NCBI GenBank assembly: GCA_037127315.1
Contig: JBBBDQ010001270.1
Coordinates: forward strand, 1,491,001 to 1,555,000
Direction: 5' to 3'
From: Ascarosepion bandense
Lineage: Eukaryota > Mollusca > Cephalopoda > Sepiida > Sepiidae
DNA length: 64,000 nucleotides
A program made the position numbers and the translations under genes. Of the stretch, positions 1 to 10,569 are shown one piece after another. Numbering within the stretch: position 1 is the first letter of the stretch; each line of letters begins with the position of its first letter. The notes beneath the pieces were generated by a model. That model was given only the letters and a program-made list of their open reading frames with translations. It searched no databases and had not been told where the DNA came from.

Positions 1-687
1 ACTTGCGTTTGAATCTGTTTACTAAATGCGAGTTGACCACTTCATTGACGTTTCTCAACCGGTCATTCAGACAGGGAGGAAGAAAAAGGTCAACCAGATA
101 TGATGTGATATGAGAGATTTTAAACCGCTTAACTGGGCATAAGCTTTTCTCTGTGAACATTTTATTTTCCTTTATGTCTTCTTCGTCTTCACTTTCTCGT
201 CGTCGACAAAAAGAAGGTAACGACAACAATGAGAAACTTCAGCTGACTCCAAGCATTAACGCCAATAAGTACATTTTTACTCTGATCTTTTATTTTAACA
301 CAGCCTACCGCTCCCATTTGTCATGATTCTCACTGAAAGGGCGACCTTCACCTTGCATGCAAAAATCAGCATCCAGGAGATATTGCCAACAGCTGAACTC
401 TTATTATCAGCGTCACTTTCGCCCGAAAGGCAGAGAGCTGGCAGTGTCATTGAACAGTCAGGCGAATGCCTAAGAGCTTTTCCAAGAATTTTTTTGTTCA
501 ATTCTTTCTTTTGTGGACGGCGAGTAAGTGAAGAGGAAGCAAACGGGATCAATTTATGGTGAAAAAGCGTGGGAGTGAGAAATTTTAGCGGAGCCGAGGT
601 AAGGAACGGGTATCGACCAAACTTTTTGTATGTGCGAAAACAGCAAAAACAACGAGGAGACGGAGACGTATGATATTTTCTTAAAAT
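1..687. other. unassigned, no supported gene
   Basis: No conserved domain could be recognised. A minus-strand open frame of about 140 codons covers much of 295-720, but its amino end lies in the adjoining LINE-A 3' tail and the rest has no recognisable motif, so I do not call it a gene. The first 300 bases are unremarkable mixed-composition sequence with one short TCGTCTTC-type pyrimidine run. Confidence 0.5.
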
Positions 688-1110
688 CATTTCACCCCAA
701 ACAAGGCATTCCACTGCCACTATTGCGCAGGGGGTTATATAGGGGAAGGTAAAGAGAAAGAGAGGTTAGATATAGGAAATGTCAGAATGCGGGTGATAGA
801 CGGGTAAGGATACCGAGGCTGAGGGTTGGGCAGATGGGAAGAGTGTTTGAGAGAATGGATGAGAGTTAGTGTGTTTGGAGGTGTCTGTTGACCTTACATT
901 TAAACTCCTGGAGGTTGTAGTTGTCGGGGAAGCAATCATGTGGAAGGGAATTCCACAGGTGGGAAGTGCAAGAAAAGAAGCTGTTGGAGTAGAAATTGCG
1001 GTTACATCTTATCGGTTTCACTGTAAGAGGGTGAGACCTAGTTGCTAATCTTGTGGCTCGTGCAAATTCGTACTTAGGGGGCAGAGAACCTCGACGAATC
1101 TCCAGTGAAA
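688..1110 (-). mobile_element. LINE-A 3' fragment (jockey/CR1-like)
   Basis: Read on the minus strand, this is the last coding part of LINE-A (residues resembling SNSFFSRTSHLWNSL then CFPDNYNLQEF) followed by the 3' UTR and the family tail at the left edge (TTTCACCCCAAACAAGGC on the plus strand). The same coding-plus-tail arrangement recurs at 31585, 37966 and 58050. It is 5'-truncated and has no intact frame. The family assignment comes from these internal matches and the RT and endonuclease motifs seen in longer copies. Confidence 0.75.
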
Positions 1111-1529
1111 AGATGTTTATTTTAGTTATTTTGTCCTCATTAACACTTACAGCTTTTACAATCTTGATACTGTTGCATTTAATTTTTTTTTAAAAAATCT
1201 GCGTAACAGCAATAACCTGCTACGTGTAACTTAATTTTATTTATGTGTAACATAACAGGAACAGCATCTCTGCATTAACATCCTCATCTATTACATCAAT
1301 GTTACATCTATAAATATCTAAATCTGGCTCCTTGTCACTTCATCCCAGTTAGTTTGTAAATTCTTCAAATCAATACCTTGGTTATTATGTGGTACATTGG
1401 CTCCATTTGAAAACTGACATCATTCTGAATTTTTTAAACTCTCAAACACTTAGGATTTTATATTGATCTCCACCAAGTTGCAGTTACTGGTCAAATCTAT
1501 CCTCAAGGTGACCTGTTTAAAATTTACCA

Positions 1530-2650
1530 GATCTGAGGATAAAAGATGAAGATGAAAGTAACTGCTTGTCAAACATTAATTATGCCTGACAATTCTTCAT
1601 TTAATAAACATGGAGATGAAAGTAAATATTATACATATATTAAAAACATTAGTTGACAATGTTTCATTTCACAAAAATGAGGATAATACTAGATAGAAAT
1701 TAATAATAATTGTTGACAATGCTTCATCTAATAAAAATTAAAACTGGTTAAAACTACGAGTTAAAAATAAATAATAATGACTGACAATGATTTATCAAGT
1801 AAAAAATAAAAATAATACTTGTCAAAATTAATAATGTTTAACAATTTTTCATATAATGAAAAATTGAAAATGCTAGTCAAAATTTAATGATAATTGCTGA
1901 CAATACTTCATCTAATAAAATTCCTCATCTAATAAAAATGATGAAAGCAAATACTGGTCAAGAATTAATAATGGCCGATAATGCTACATCTAATAAAAAA
2001 CACTACTTTCAGTAAATATTAGTCAAAATTTAATAATGACTGACAAGTCTTAATCTAATAAAAAATGAAAATGAATGTAAATACTATACAAAAATGAATA
2101 ATAATTAAATATTTTGACAGAAACCCATTTAATAAATATGAATGCAAATAACTGTCAAAAAATTAAAATTGACTGACAATTGGAGTAGATAGACTAAACT
2201 ATCGCCCGGTTCACACTCCATCCACGTCTATTGAACAGGTGAAGAGGCTCATCCCTTGTTTCCTGTTAAGGATGTAATTTCCGGCTTTCTCTTTTCCAAT
2301 CATTTTACTCTTTTCATTTTTTTCAATTGGAGTAGATAGACTAAACTATCGCCCGGTTCACACTCCATCCACGTCTATTGAACAGGTGAAGAGGCTCATC
2401 CCTTGTTTCCTGTTAAGGATGCGGTTTCCGGCTTTCTCTTTTCCAATCTTTTCACTCTTACGTAGCCCCCTGCGCATCAGTGGCGTTATCGCCTTGCTTG
2501 TGGTGATATGATTAAAAAAAAAAATTCTTCATTCGGTAAAAGTGAAGATGAAAGTAAATACTAGACAAAATTTAATAACAATGGCTGACTATACTTCATT
2601 TAAGAAAAATAAAAATGGAAGTAAATATTCATCGAAAATTAATAATAACA
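1530..2650. repeat. degenerate ~70-bp tandem repeat, interrupted
   Basis: A loose unit of roughly 65-75 bp recurs along this stretch: AAAATGAAGATGAAAGTAAA, then TACTAGTCAAAATTTAATAA, then TGACTGACAATGCTTCATCT. Copies have diverged by substitutions and small indels. The series stops at 2185, is replaced by a LINE-A tail (2186-2515), and resumes at about 2525 with the same phrases. This shows that the tandem repeat was there before the insertion. The AT-rich stretch 1130-1530 before it holds nothing I recognise. Confidence 0.65.
2186..2515 (+). mobile_element. LINE-A 3' end with two ~130-bp monomers
   Basis: Two direct copies of a ~130-bp unit begin at GGAGTAGATAGACTAAAC (about 2191 and 2329). 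They share the phrases CGCCCGGTTCACACTCC and CATCCCTTGTTTCCTGTT. The second copy runs into the LINE-A tail and an A-rich end at about 2511-2523. No coding part is present. The same two-monomer-plus-tail structure is found at 42947-43285, and related monomers on the minus strand at 7830-8470 and 22195-22265. Insertion into a pre-existing tandem repeat gives its relative age. Confidence 0.75.
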
Positions 2651-2913
2651 TTTGCTATGAAAAAGGTTCTTAAGCAATATTTGTTGCCTTTCTGTTTCCT
2701 GTGAACTTACAATCATCAGGCTGTTAACTTGTTTACATTAAATATTATGTAAAAAGGGGCCGTACAAAGATTGATAAGAGAAGTTTACTACTTACCTGGG
2801 TGTGACATACTATTTAAGGCGGGCTTTGTTTGGAGACTCATGTGTATGGTTGGAAGGTTTTTGTCTCTTGTTCTTTCTTTCTCTCTCTCTGTTTCTCTCT
2901 CTCTCTCTCTCTC

Positions 2914-2936
<23 letters not shown>

Positions 2937-2972
<36 letters not shown>
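2937..2972. repeat. (CATA)n/(AT)n microsatellite
   Basis: A (CT)n stretch at about 2878-2912 is followed by (CATA)n and then (AT)n. Short open frames of alternating Ile and Tyr across it come from the repeat and are not genes. Confidence 0.9.
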
Positions 2973-2973
<1 letters not shown>

Positions 2974-2984
2974 TTAAGTCATGA

Positions 2985-3195
2985 AGTTGAACATTCTCGG
3001 CTGCTGGCGTGTGTTTACATTGTATATAACATGCTAAAGTCTGCCTTCCTCTACCGAGCGCCCGCAGCTCAGACTTAGAATCGTTGACTGATGTCAGTTC
3101 GGCTTGGTTTCAATCCTGGCTAGAATCAATCGGGTGTCTAACCGTACTGATATGCTAAATACATCTGTCTGCGGATGACTATTTATATATAAGTA
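2985..3195 (+). mobile_element. SINE-B, tRNA-derived
   Basis: The head resembles a tRNA gene: GCGCCCGCAGCTCAGACTTA covers the A-box region and GGTTTCAATCCTGG the B-box region, about 60 bp apart. The body ends with CATCTGTCTGCGGATGACTA and passes into an AT-rich tail. Five other copies are at 15050, 40412, 46313, 62408 (all minus) and 63258 (plus). This copy has several substitutions in the A box, so it is unlikely to be transcribed by polymerase III. Confidence 0.7.
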
Positions 3196-3316
3196 TATAG
3201 AGATATATATATAAGTTTAGTCCAAAGAACTTGTCACTTTAACTGAGAAAATTCATGCCAACTTCGTAATATTGGGAGGAGGCTGTCTTGATGTCTTCAC
3301 CCATCCGGGCAGTGTT

Positions 3317-4330
3317 TTTTTTTTTTTTTTTTTTTTTTTGCTGTAGCGTCTTGTTCCCTTTCCAATTTATTAGCCTGATGTAATTTGATATTTTCTGGGT
3401 GCGGTCCTGCTTGCAAGTGGTTGCTTTTCTTTGTCTTTTTATTCATTTTTATTGTGAAGGTATTTGATTTCATTTTAATGCCTTATTTACGGCTTTAATG
3501 TATGCATTAGTGGGTGTCCTCTTGTTTTGTACGAAATAGGTGTCTACTACATTTTTTTTGTTGGTTTGTTATTGTTGCTTACATTGACCTCATTTATTGG
3601 TTTGACCTTTTTTCCGAGGTGGTATATTTGACTGCTTAAGGGATTCTTTTTCTTAGGTCATTGTTAGGTGTTTGTGATTTTGTGTATATTTGTGTTAATG
3701 GAGTTTATGTTTTGTTTTGTTTGATGGTTCTTGTATTATTTTCTTTTTTTTTTATCAGGATTGAGTATTTGCATATTTGTTTTTGTTGTTATTTATTTTT
3801 ATTTATTGTTATTTGTGCAAAGCAGATGTTTGTTAGCATGTCTACATTTTCCCATTATCTCGTTTTTTTATTTAATATTTTGTATTGGCTTTTAAAGTTG
3901 ACTATTGCTTGACATAATTTACAGTTTTTGCCATTGTTGTTGTATAGAGGTGCTATTTTTACTATTTGCCATTTAATTTTGGTAGTAATGATATTTTCTT
4001 TCTCGTTCGATATATATTGTGTAGCGCTGTGTTGTTTTCGTATTTTTTGTGTTGTGCTTATTGAATCTTTCTTTGAAGGATGTTTCTGTTGTTACTATAT
4101 GATTCTTGTTGTCTGTGTTGGTGCATTTGTCATGATAGCTATGTATATTACGTTGTTGGTTGCACATTTATTATTATTAAGTATATAGTTGCTTTTCTTT
4201 CAGCAGTTTCATTTGTTCGAATTGTGTAATTGTAATTGTTTTTATTAAGGATTTTCTTGTGTTTCGTTCTTATTTTCTTCGTTTTCTATGCAGATATAAC
4301 TGATTGTGACTGTGTTTGTGTTGATGATTT
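3317..4330 (-). mobile_element. candidate A-tailed retroelement, possible GIY-YIG remnant
   Basis: On the minus strand the segment is A-rich and ends in a run of about 23 A (T-run at 3317-3339 on the plus strand), as expected of a reverse-transcribed insertion. A minus-strand open frame at 3973-4167 contains TTETSFKERFNKH, which recalls the second half of GIY-YIG nuclease domains of retroelements (a T-E-T...R-x2-H pattern). The GIY part is not visible. This is a weak call: the composition alone could produce such residues. Plus-strand hydrophobic frames over the same bases come from T-rich DNA. Confidence 0.35.
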
Positions 4331-4609
4331 TTATAGTCTGTAATGTTTGGGAAAGTGTTTTGCTATTATGTTGAAAAATATTTTTCCGATTTTTGTTGAT
4401 ATATGAGTTGAATATATGAATCGGAATCCGACAAGTTGAATAGAATAAATAAAGAACAAGTAGGAAAAAAAAACCACATTATTTTATCCTCAATGCCAAA
4501 AAACATGCATATAAAATACACGAAACAAAACAAAAAACAAAAAAACAAAAAACAAACAAACTAATACCACCCAAAATCACGCAGATTTAATAATACTACC
4601 TTTCCAACA

Positions 4610-5632
4610 ACTTTTCATGAAGGTCGTTTTGAATGGGCATGCCTCTACATCCTACAGTACAAACGCTGGTGTCCCTCAGGGCTCTATCCTGGGCCCGACG
4701 CTCTTCCTTATTTTCAGAAATGACCTCCCAGACGAGATCAAGAGCCAAGTAGGTATCTACGCAGATGACACCACAATTTACTCCCGCATCAGAAAGAAAC
4801 CCGGCGTGGCGGACAAACATAATCTCGCTGCTGACCTTGAGAGAGATCTACATTCTGTGATGAATTGGGGTAAGAAGTGGCTTGTCAATTTCAATGCCAT
4901 TTAATTTTGGTAGTAATGATATTTTCTTGTTGGGTCACTGTGTCGGGCCTGGATGTTCTCGCCTGAATCCATCCTGCATATATACAAATCAACCATCGTC
5001 CGTGCATAGAATACTGCTACCATATATGGTCAGGCGCCCCTGCTGTTCATCTGAGTGTCCTTGACAGGCTCCAGAGGAGAATCAGTAATGTGTTAGGTAC
5101 CGACTTGGCTACTACAACCACTTCCCCACCGACGAGACGTAGCCTCCCTTTGTCTGTTCTATAAATACTTTCATGGCTTCTGCTCCAACGAACTTAAGTC
5201 ACTGGTGCCTCTGCAACAGTTGTTTACTCGTGCAACCAGATTGGCAACTGGGTCCCACCCATTCACATTTAGATTAACCAAATGTAGACGACAATTCTAC
5301 TCCTACAGCTTCTTTTCTCGCACTTTCCGCCTGTGGAACTCGCTTCCATATTCTTGATTTCCTGACGGCTACAACCTCCAGGAATTTAAATGCAATGTCA
5401 ACACTCATCTCTTAACCACTTGACTCTAGTTCTTTCTTCACCGCCCTGTATATCCTTTCCTTTCTTTCCACTTTTGCAACTGTCATCACACCTGTATTCC
5501 CATCTTTCTCTTGCTCTTTTATAACTGGTTCGTCTTCCTCTTCAGTCTCTTCTACTTAATCTTTTTACTCTTATGTCACCCCTGCACATCAGTGGCGTTC
5601 CCGCCTTGCTCGGCGCGATATGATTAAAAAAA
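4610..5632 (+). pseudogene. LINE-A reverse transcriptase fragment to 3' end
   Basis: The open frame at 4617-4904 (95 codons) is the RT palm. GVPQGSILGPT at residues about 18-28 is the B motif, and YADD at 48-51 is the catalytic loop of a non-LTR reverse transcriptase, followed by TTIYS. Downstream the frame breaks. Thumb residues (ESILHIYKSTI-like, then FCYKYFHGFCSNEL-like) can be followed in shifting frames to about 5350, then the 3' UTR and the LINE-A tail end at about 5632 (GATTAAAAAAAG). The coding part is broken at 4895-4928 by a 34-bp segment identical to 3967-4000. The copy is 5'-truncated with no endonuclease. It abuts a Penelope fragment on its right. Confidence 0.85.
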
Positions 5633-5644
5633 GAACTCTCCAAC

Positions 5645-6086
5645 AAATTAACTGTCACAAATACCAGAATTGTTACCACCACCTCCAAAATTATTGGTGA
5701 TATTGTCAAATTAAGAAAGACACCAACCATCAATTTTAATGCCGGGATATATAAAATTCAGTGTCTACAGTGCAATAATGTATACACTGGGGAAACATCA
5801 CAACATCTAAAAGCGTGGATTTATGAACATAAGAGAGACTTACGCTTGGACATATGTTCCAACTCTCTTGTATTACATCGAAATAACACAGGTTACAATT
5901 TTGATTTCTCAAATGCCAGTTTAATTAAAAAAAGAACATAACCCTTTAAGGAGGAAGTACTTTGAAAATATATTAATAACATTATTACCAGCTATAAACA
6001 CACGATTTGGACATTACATTACTTCCAAATTTTTTCACCAAATAATAATTAATGAATCCAAAATACCAGCAGATATTATTACATAA
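5645..6086 (+). pseudogene. Penelope-like element, GIY-YIG nuclease end
   Basis: From 5645 a frame reads ...LRKTPTINFNAGIYKIQC, then a CNNVYTGETSQHL segment and EHKRDLR. GIY followed 10-11 residues later by YTG (a YIG variant) with a downstream EH is the pattern of the GIY-YIG endonuclease fused to the reverse transcriptase of Penelope-like elements. The frame stops at 5941. A shift at an A-run just before restores a second frame that continues (NPLRRKYFENIL...INTRFGHYI) to a stop at 6086. The RT domain is missing because the element is 5'-truncated exactly where LINE-A ends. It is non-functional because of the frameshift. Confidence 0.8.
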
Positions 6087-6199
6087 TTTATATATAGTTC
6101 CTTATATTCTTAACAATGTAATCGTTTTCTTACTTATTATCATTATACATAATCTAGAGTTGTTTATGATTACCACTCTATCTTTCTCATTATTATTAT

Positions 6200-7094
6200 G
6201 TTGTCATTTTTCATCACATTTCGATTTCTGATATGGTTGCACTACCTATCAGGTCTGTGGGAAGACCTAAGGCAGGTCGAGGTCTGTCATTATGGCTCCA
6301 TTTCATGTTTTTTCTTTCTCCCCTATCATCCCTAGCGTTACATTGACAAAGTTCTCCTTAGTGTGTAGGCTGTACTTAACAAGACAATTTTTTATATATC
6401 TCTTAAGCTGGGGTTTCCAGGGATTCTTTCAATGTGTTGTTTTGTTCCATTTTTTTTTATCATTCCAAGTGCACCTACTATTACTGGCACAACTCTTGTT
6501 TTTAATTTCCACATTTTTTCTATTTCAATTTCCAGGTCTTTGTATTTTGACAGTTTTTCGAATTCCTTGGTTGCTATGTTACGATCCGCTGGACAAGCCA
6601 TATCAATTAATAGGCAAGTTTTTTTCTTTCTGGTTTTTAACAATAATATCCGGCCTATTTGCTTCAATTTTTTTGTCTGTGTAGATGGTTTAATCCCAAA
6701 GAATGGTGACATTTTCTATTGCTGTAACCGGTGCTGGGTGATGTCCATGCCAGTGTTTGTTTACATATTTTCCATAGTGTTTGCACATTGTCCAATGTAA
6801 ATATTGCCCCACTCCCTATCGTGACGATATTTATATTCATTTGGGGCAAGTACAGAACATCCTGAGATTAGATGGTCTATTGTTTCATGGTGTTTATCAC
6901 AGAACCTGCATTTTGAATCCACATTATTATGTATAATATTTGCCTGAAAGTTCCTAGTGAAAGACTTTGGTCTTGCGCTGCAAGAATAAAGACTTTGGTC
7001 TTGCGCTGCAAGAATAAAGCCTTCAATCTCAGACTTTAATCCAAATGCACGTAAGCATCGATGAGTATTAACTTTATCAACATTGGATTTATTG
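6200..7094 (-). pseudogene. R4/Dong-like LINE C-terminal fragment
   Basis: On the minus strand this is a diverged, frameshifted copy of the 418-codon open frame at 49068-50324. Recognisable residues include AQDQSL, a CRFCDK zinc-binding start, VTILWDY, and an ANRPDI...LIDM nuclease motif, ending in IPGNPSLRDI. The 3' UTR lies at 6200-6300. A 28-bp segment is tandemly duplicated at 6962-6989 and 6990-7017. Both edges touch ATT/TTA repeats (about 6200 and 7095-7113), which matters for target preference. Confidence 0.8.
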
Positions 7095-7124
7095 ATTGTT
7101 ATTATTATTAATTTTACATTTTAT

Positions 7125-7585
7125 TTAGTAATTTAGTATTTCATTTAAAGATTCTAGCCGTTAATATTTTTATGATAATTTGTATATATGGTTCTTATTT
7201 ACATGTTATTACTTAATTATGTTATTAAATTAATTTTAACACATTGTTATTTTTATTTCATTGAAAGATACTGTTAACGTTATTTAACATTATTTTCACT
7301 AGACTTTAAACGGAAATATATTTCGTTTATGATTCATACATGATTCTCACGTTATATTGAATGAAAACGGTTCCATCGTTTTAATTTCTCTTAACGCTTA
7401 CATCCATAACTGTTTTCTCTTATTTTATTTAAAAAGAACGCGTTGACACAAACAGTTAAACAACCACAAGTTTTATTTTCTACATTTTAATATTCATCTT
7501 GTTTTATCACACGTGACACGCAGCTGACCAATGAAACTATACCTCATTTAAAAAATACTCTCTCTGATTTTTAAATCATTCGTTC
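7125..7585 (+). repeat. dispersed repeat related to the MITE at 46630
   Basis: About 400 bp match the interior and right arm of the long-inverted-repeat element at 46630-47089: GGAAATATATTTCGTTTATG, then AAAAAGAACGCGTTGACACA, then TTTATCACACGTGACACG. The left inverted-repeat arm is missing; the R4-like LINE ends just upstream. No coding sequence. Confidence 0.7.
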
Positions 7586-7599
7586 TTATTAAATATTTG

Positions 7600-7790
7600 T
7601 TTGCTTGTTTCCCTGACAGCTAGAATCTCCAAAAGTTTAAATAAAACGTCAATTGACATATCCTATTTGCTTGATTCTCATCAATCTCTTATCTGTTTTC
7701 GAGATCCCCTGTACCTTGTTTTTCTCTCACTGTCAACCCCCTACGCAACAGTCTTGCCTTGCTTGGGATGAAATGATTTTTAAAATAAAA
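7600..7790 (+). mobile_element. LINE-A 3' end fragment
   Basis: The segment starts in the last coding residues (CCTGACAGCTAGAATCTCCA corresponds to the CFPDSYNLQ region) and ends with the LINE-A tail GCCTTGCTTGGGATGAAATG and an A-rich end. It is severely 5'-truncated. Confidence 0.75.
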
Positions 7791-7829
7791 TAAATATTAA
7801 ATAAAATTTCCTAGTTTAGGCGGAAACGT

Positions 7830-8470
7830 CAAAAGATGAATTAGACTTTAAAATGAATTCAAATCCTGAACAGAAAGCAAGGGATAAATTTCTACACATG
7901 GTCAAAAGACTAGGGAAGAGTGTGAACTGGACGATAAGCGAAACTATCTTCTACTGTTAAGAAAAATAAATAATAAATAAAGTTTAAGAATTTAGGCATT
8001 GACATTAGAAGTATAGAGTTGAAATAGATGTTAGAAGAAACGGAAACCCCAATCTTAAACAGGAAACAATGGATAAACCTCTACTCCTGTTCGAAAGACT
8101 GGGGAGAAGTGTGAACCGGACGATAATTTGAGAAAAAATAAATAGGAAATAAAATTTCAGAGTTTACGCATAGACAGTAGAAATATGGAGTTGAAGTAGA
8201 CTTTAGAAGAACCCGAAAACTAATACTAAGCAGGAAACAATGGATAAACATCTACTCCTGGTCAAAAGACTGGGGAGGAGTGTGAACCGGACGATAAGTG
8301 AACCAATCTACTCCTATTGTAAAAACAATAAATAGGAAATAACATTTAAGATTTTAGGCATAGCCGTTAGAGTTGAAGAAGAGTTTAGAAGGAACCGGAA
8401 ACGAAAGCCTAAACAGGAAACAAAGGAAGCACCTCTACTCCTGTTCAAAAGATTGGGGACATGGTTTTTT
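7830..8470 (-). repeat. ~4 tandem LINE-A 3' UTR monomers
   Basis: About four head-to-tail units of roughly 180 bp. Each has AGAAGAAACGGAAAC-type, CAGGAAACAATGGATAAAC and GAGTGTGAACCGGACGATAA phrases. Reverse-complemented, these are the same phrases as the ~130-bp monomers at 2186-2515 and 42947-43285, with a longer spacer (AATAAATAGGAAATAA). No LINE coding sequence is attached, so this is either a 3' UTR detached from its element or a satellite seeded by one. Confidence 0.7.
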
Positions 8471-8479
8471 TATGACTTT

Positions 8480-9357
8480 ACGATAAAATCTTTAAAAGTT
8501 TGAGCAGCAAGAAATCTTTGAATATAGTTTTTAGTTAAAGAAATAAAAAACATGTCAAGATTCTTGAAAAAAATTGTAGTCAGTAGGCGAGAGATTAGGG
8601 GAATATGGAGGAGGCGGCAAGGGCTTATATCCAAAGTCGCTGGTCTTCAGTGCCATGCAACATCTTGGCTGGGTATTGCCAAGAAGCAGAACTGAAACAT
8701 ATTCACTCACCAATTCTGGTTGCGTTTTACTTAATCGAATGCGTATTACATCCAGTGGCTGTCACTAGGCAGTAGTAATGCTCTGGTTAATTTCTACAAG
8801 GCTAAAATAGATAATGCCAATGGCGGACCACCAGACAGTCACTATAATCTTCTGTTGGCGTAATTTCGGTTTTTGGAAAGTGCCTGCGTGGTTTGTCGTG
8901 ATCAAGCCGATCGTTTACGATTGTCAGAAAGGATCCATTTCTCCGACCGAGTCGATCAAGAAATGGATTATTCGAATTTCGCCAATGCAACATCGAATAC
9001 ACTTCAAAACGTCGACGTTCACCGAGGGACCCGTTCATCGAAATTTTTCACCTTGCCAATTTTCTTGAGGTGATCCGATATTGCTTAAAAGCTGGCACAC
9101 ATTATCTGAGAAATTCCTCTGACATTTTATCGTGGGTTTTGTTCGACATGTGTTTTCTGGTGTTGATTGTTATTTGCTGATGGACGTTCTCTACTAACGT
9201 AATTTTCAGAACTCGTATCTCTACTCCGGAACTTCGTAAACCAGCGCCATATTTTATGTCCTAGTGGATTCTTCACGCCCCTGTTGGAATCAGTTTCAGA
9301 ATCTTTCTGATCGAGCAAAAAGTAAAATGATGTAATTCCTTCATTTTTAATGTTCAA
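8480..9357 (-). pseudogene. mariner transposase, broken
   Basis: On the minus strand a 5' part (9357-9130) has WFTKFRSRDTSSEN and RERPSANNNQ, matching the helix-turn-helix to linker region of mariner transposases. The next part (9038-8802) has EVYSMLHWRNSNNPFLDR, HFPKTEI and VVRHWHYLF. A later stretch near 8640-8560 reads PPYSPNLSPTDYNFF, the region around the third catalytic Asp. The frame changes at least twice, and the expected CDEKW segment is altered (GRRNGS). A complete transposase is about 340 residues, so most of the span is here but inactive. I could not place the terminal inverted repeats. Confidence 0.8.
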
Positions 9358-9377
9358 AATAAGAGGCTTGTCATGTT

Positions 9378-10204
9378 TTCAGTTAAATTCTAAGATATAT
9401 TGATACAAAATGAACAAAAAGGAAACGTTAATCACTAGAAATGAGTGATATATTTTTGTGCAACTATTATAATATATTACAACACAATTGAAAAGGTTTA
9501 CTAAAAAATTAAACATTCCTTTGCCAAACAACCTAATATTATTTCCCAGTGTATACACACAAGGTGCGTCAATTATTTGAGAACAGAATTCTGAAAGAGA
9601 TATAAAATTAACAGAGGAAAATTTATTCACTAGGAATGACTGATATATTCTTGTGCAACAATAATAATATTATTCTAAAATTCAAAATTCCTTATCAAAC
9701 AACCTAAAAATAATTTTCCGTTGTATACACACAATGTGCGTCACATATTTGAAAACAGAATTCTGAAAGAGATTGATACAAATTTAAAGACACTTTTATT
9801 ATTAGGCATGATTGATATATTTTTGTACAACTATTATAATATATTGAAACATAATTGAAAAGGTTTATTCTAAAATTAAACATTCTTTTCCAAACAACTT
9901 AACACACAAGATGCGTCACATATTTGAGAGCAGAATTCTGAAAGAGATTGATATAAAATTAATAAAGAGGACACATTAGTCATTAAGAATGTCTGATATA
10001 TTTTTGTGCAACTATTATAACACTAGCAGTATAGCCCGGCGTTGCTCGGGTGTAATGAAAGCTTTAAAACTAATTCATGGTCCTGGAGCTCAGACTCAGC
10101 CTAAAGAATATTTGTGTGAAGTTTGGTGAGAATCGGATAAAAATTGTGGATTTGTATAAAGGACATACAGACAGATAAACAGACACACACACACAAACAT
10201 CTTG

Positions 10205-10245
<41 letters not shown>

Positions 10246-10503
10246 CGATTTTCTGCACTATTGTAAGAACTGCAACCTTGAAACTTCTGAATATCATTTC
10301 TTATGCCTTTGCCTATGAGTGTTTCAAATTTTATTAAAATCGAACCACTCTTTCTATAACCCGATTTCTTCGATTATCGATTTTCAATATTTATCGGGTG
10401 TACCTCGACACAAAACCTAGCTAAGAACACTCGCAGACGCTTATAGTACAACTGTGTAAATTTTCAAGAAAATCAGTTCAGCCGTTTCGGAGTCTATAGG
10501 TAA

Positions 10504-10569
<66 letters not shown>

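Noticed and set aside
295..720. 141-codon minus-strand gene
   Set aside because: Its start lies in the LINE-A tail and the remainder has no motif or second copy supporting selection.
3661..4188. Hydrophobic, membrane-like plus-strand open frames
   Set aside because: T-rich DNA gives Phe/Leu/Val/Ile codons on this strand; the minus strand and terminal A-run point to a retroelement.
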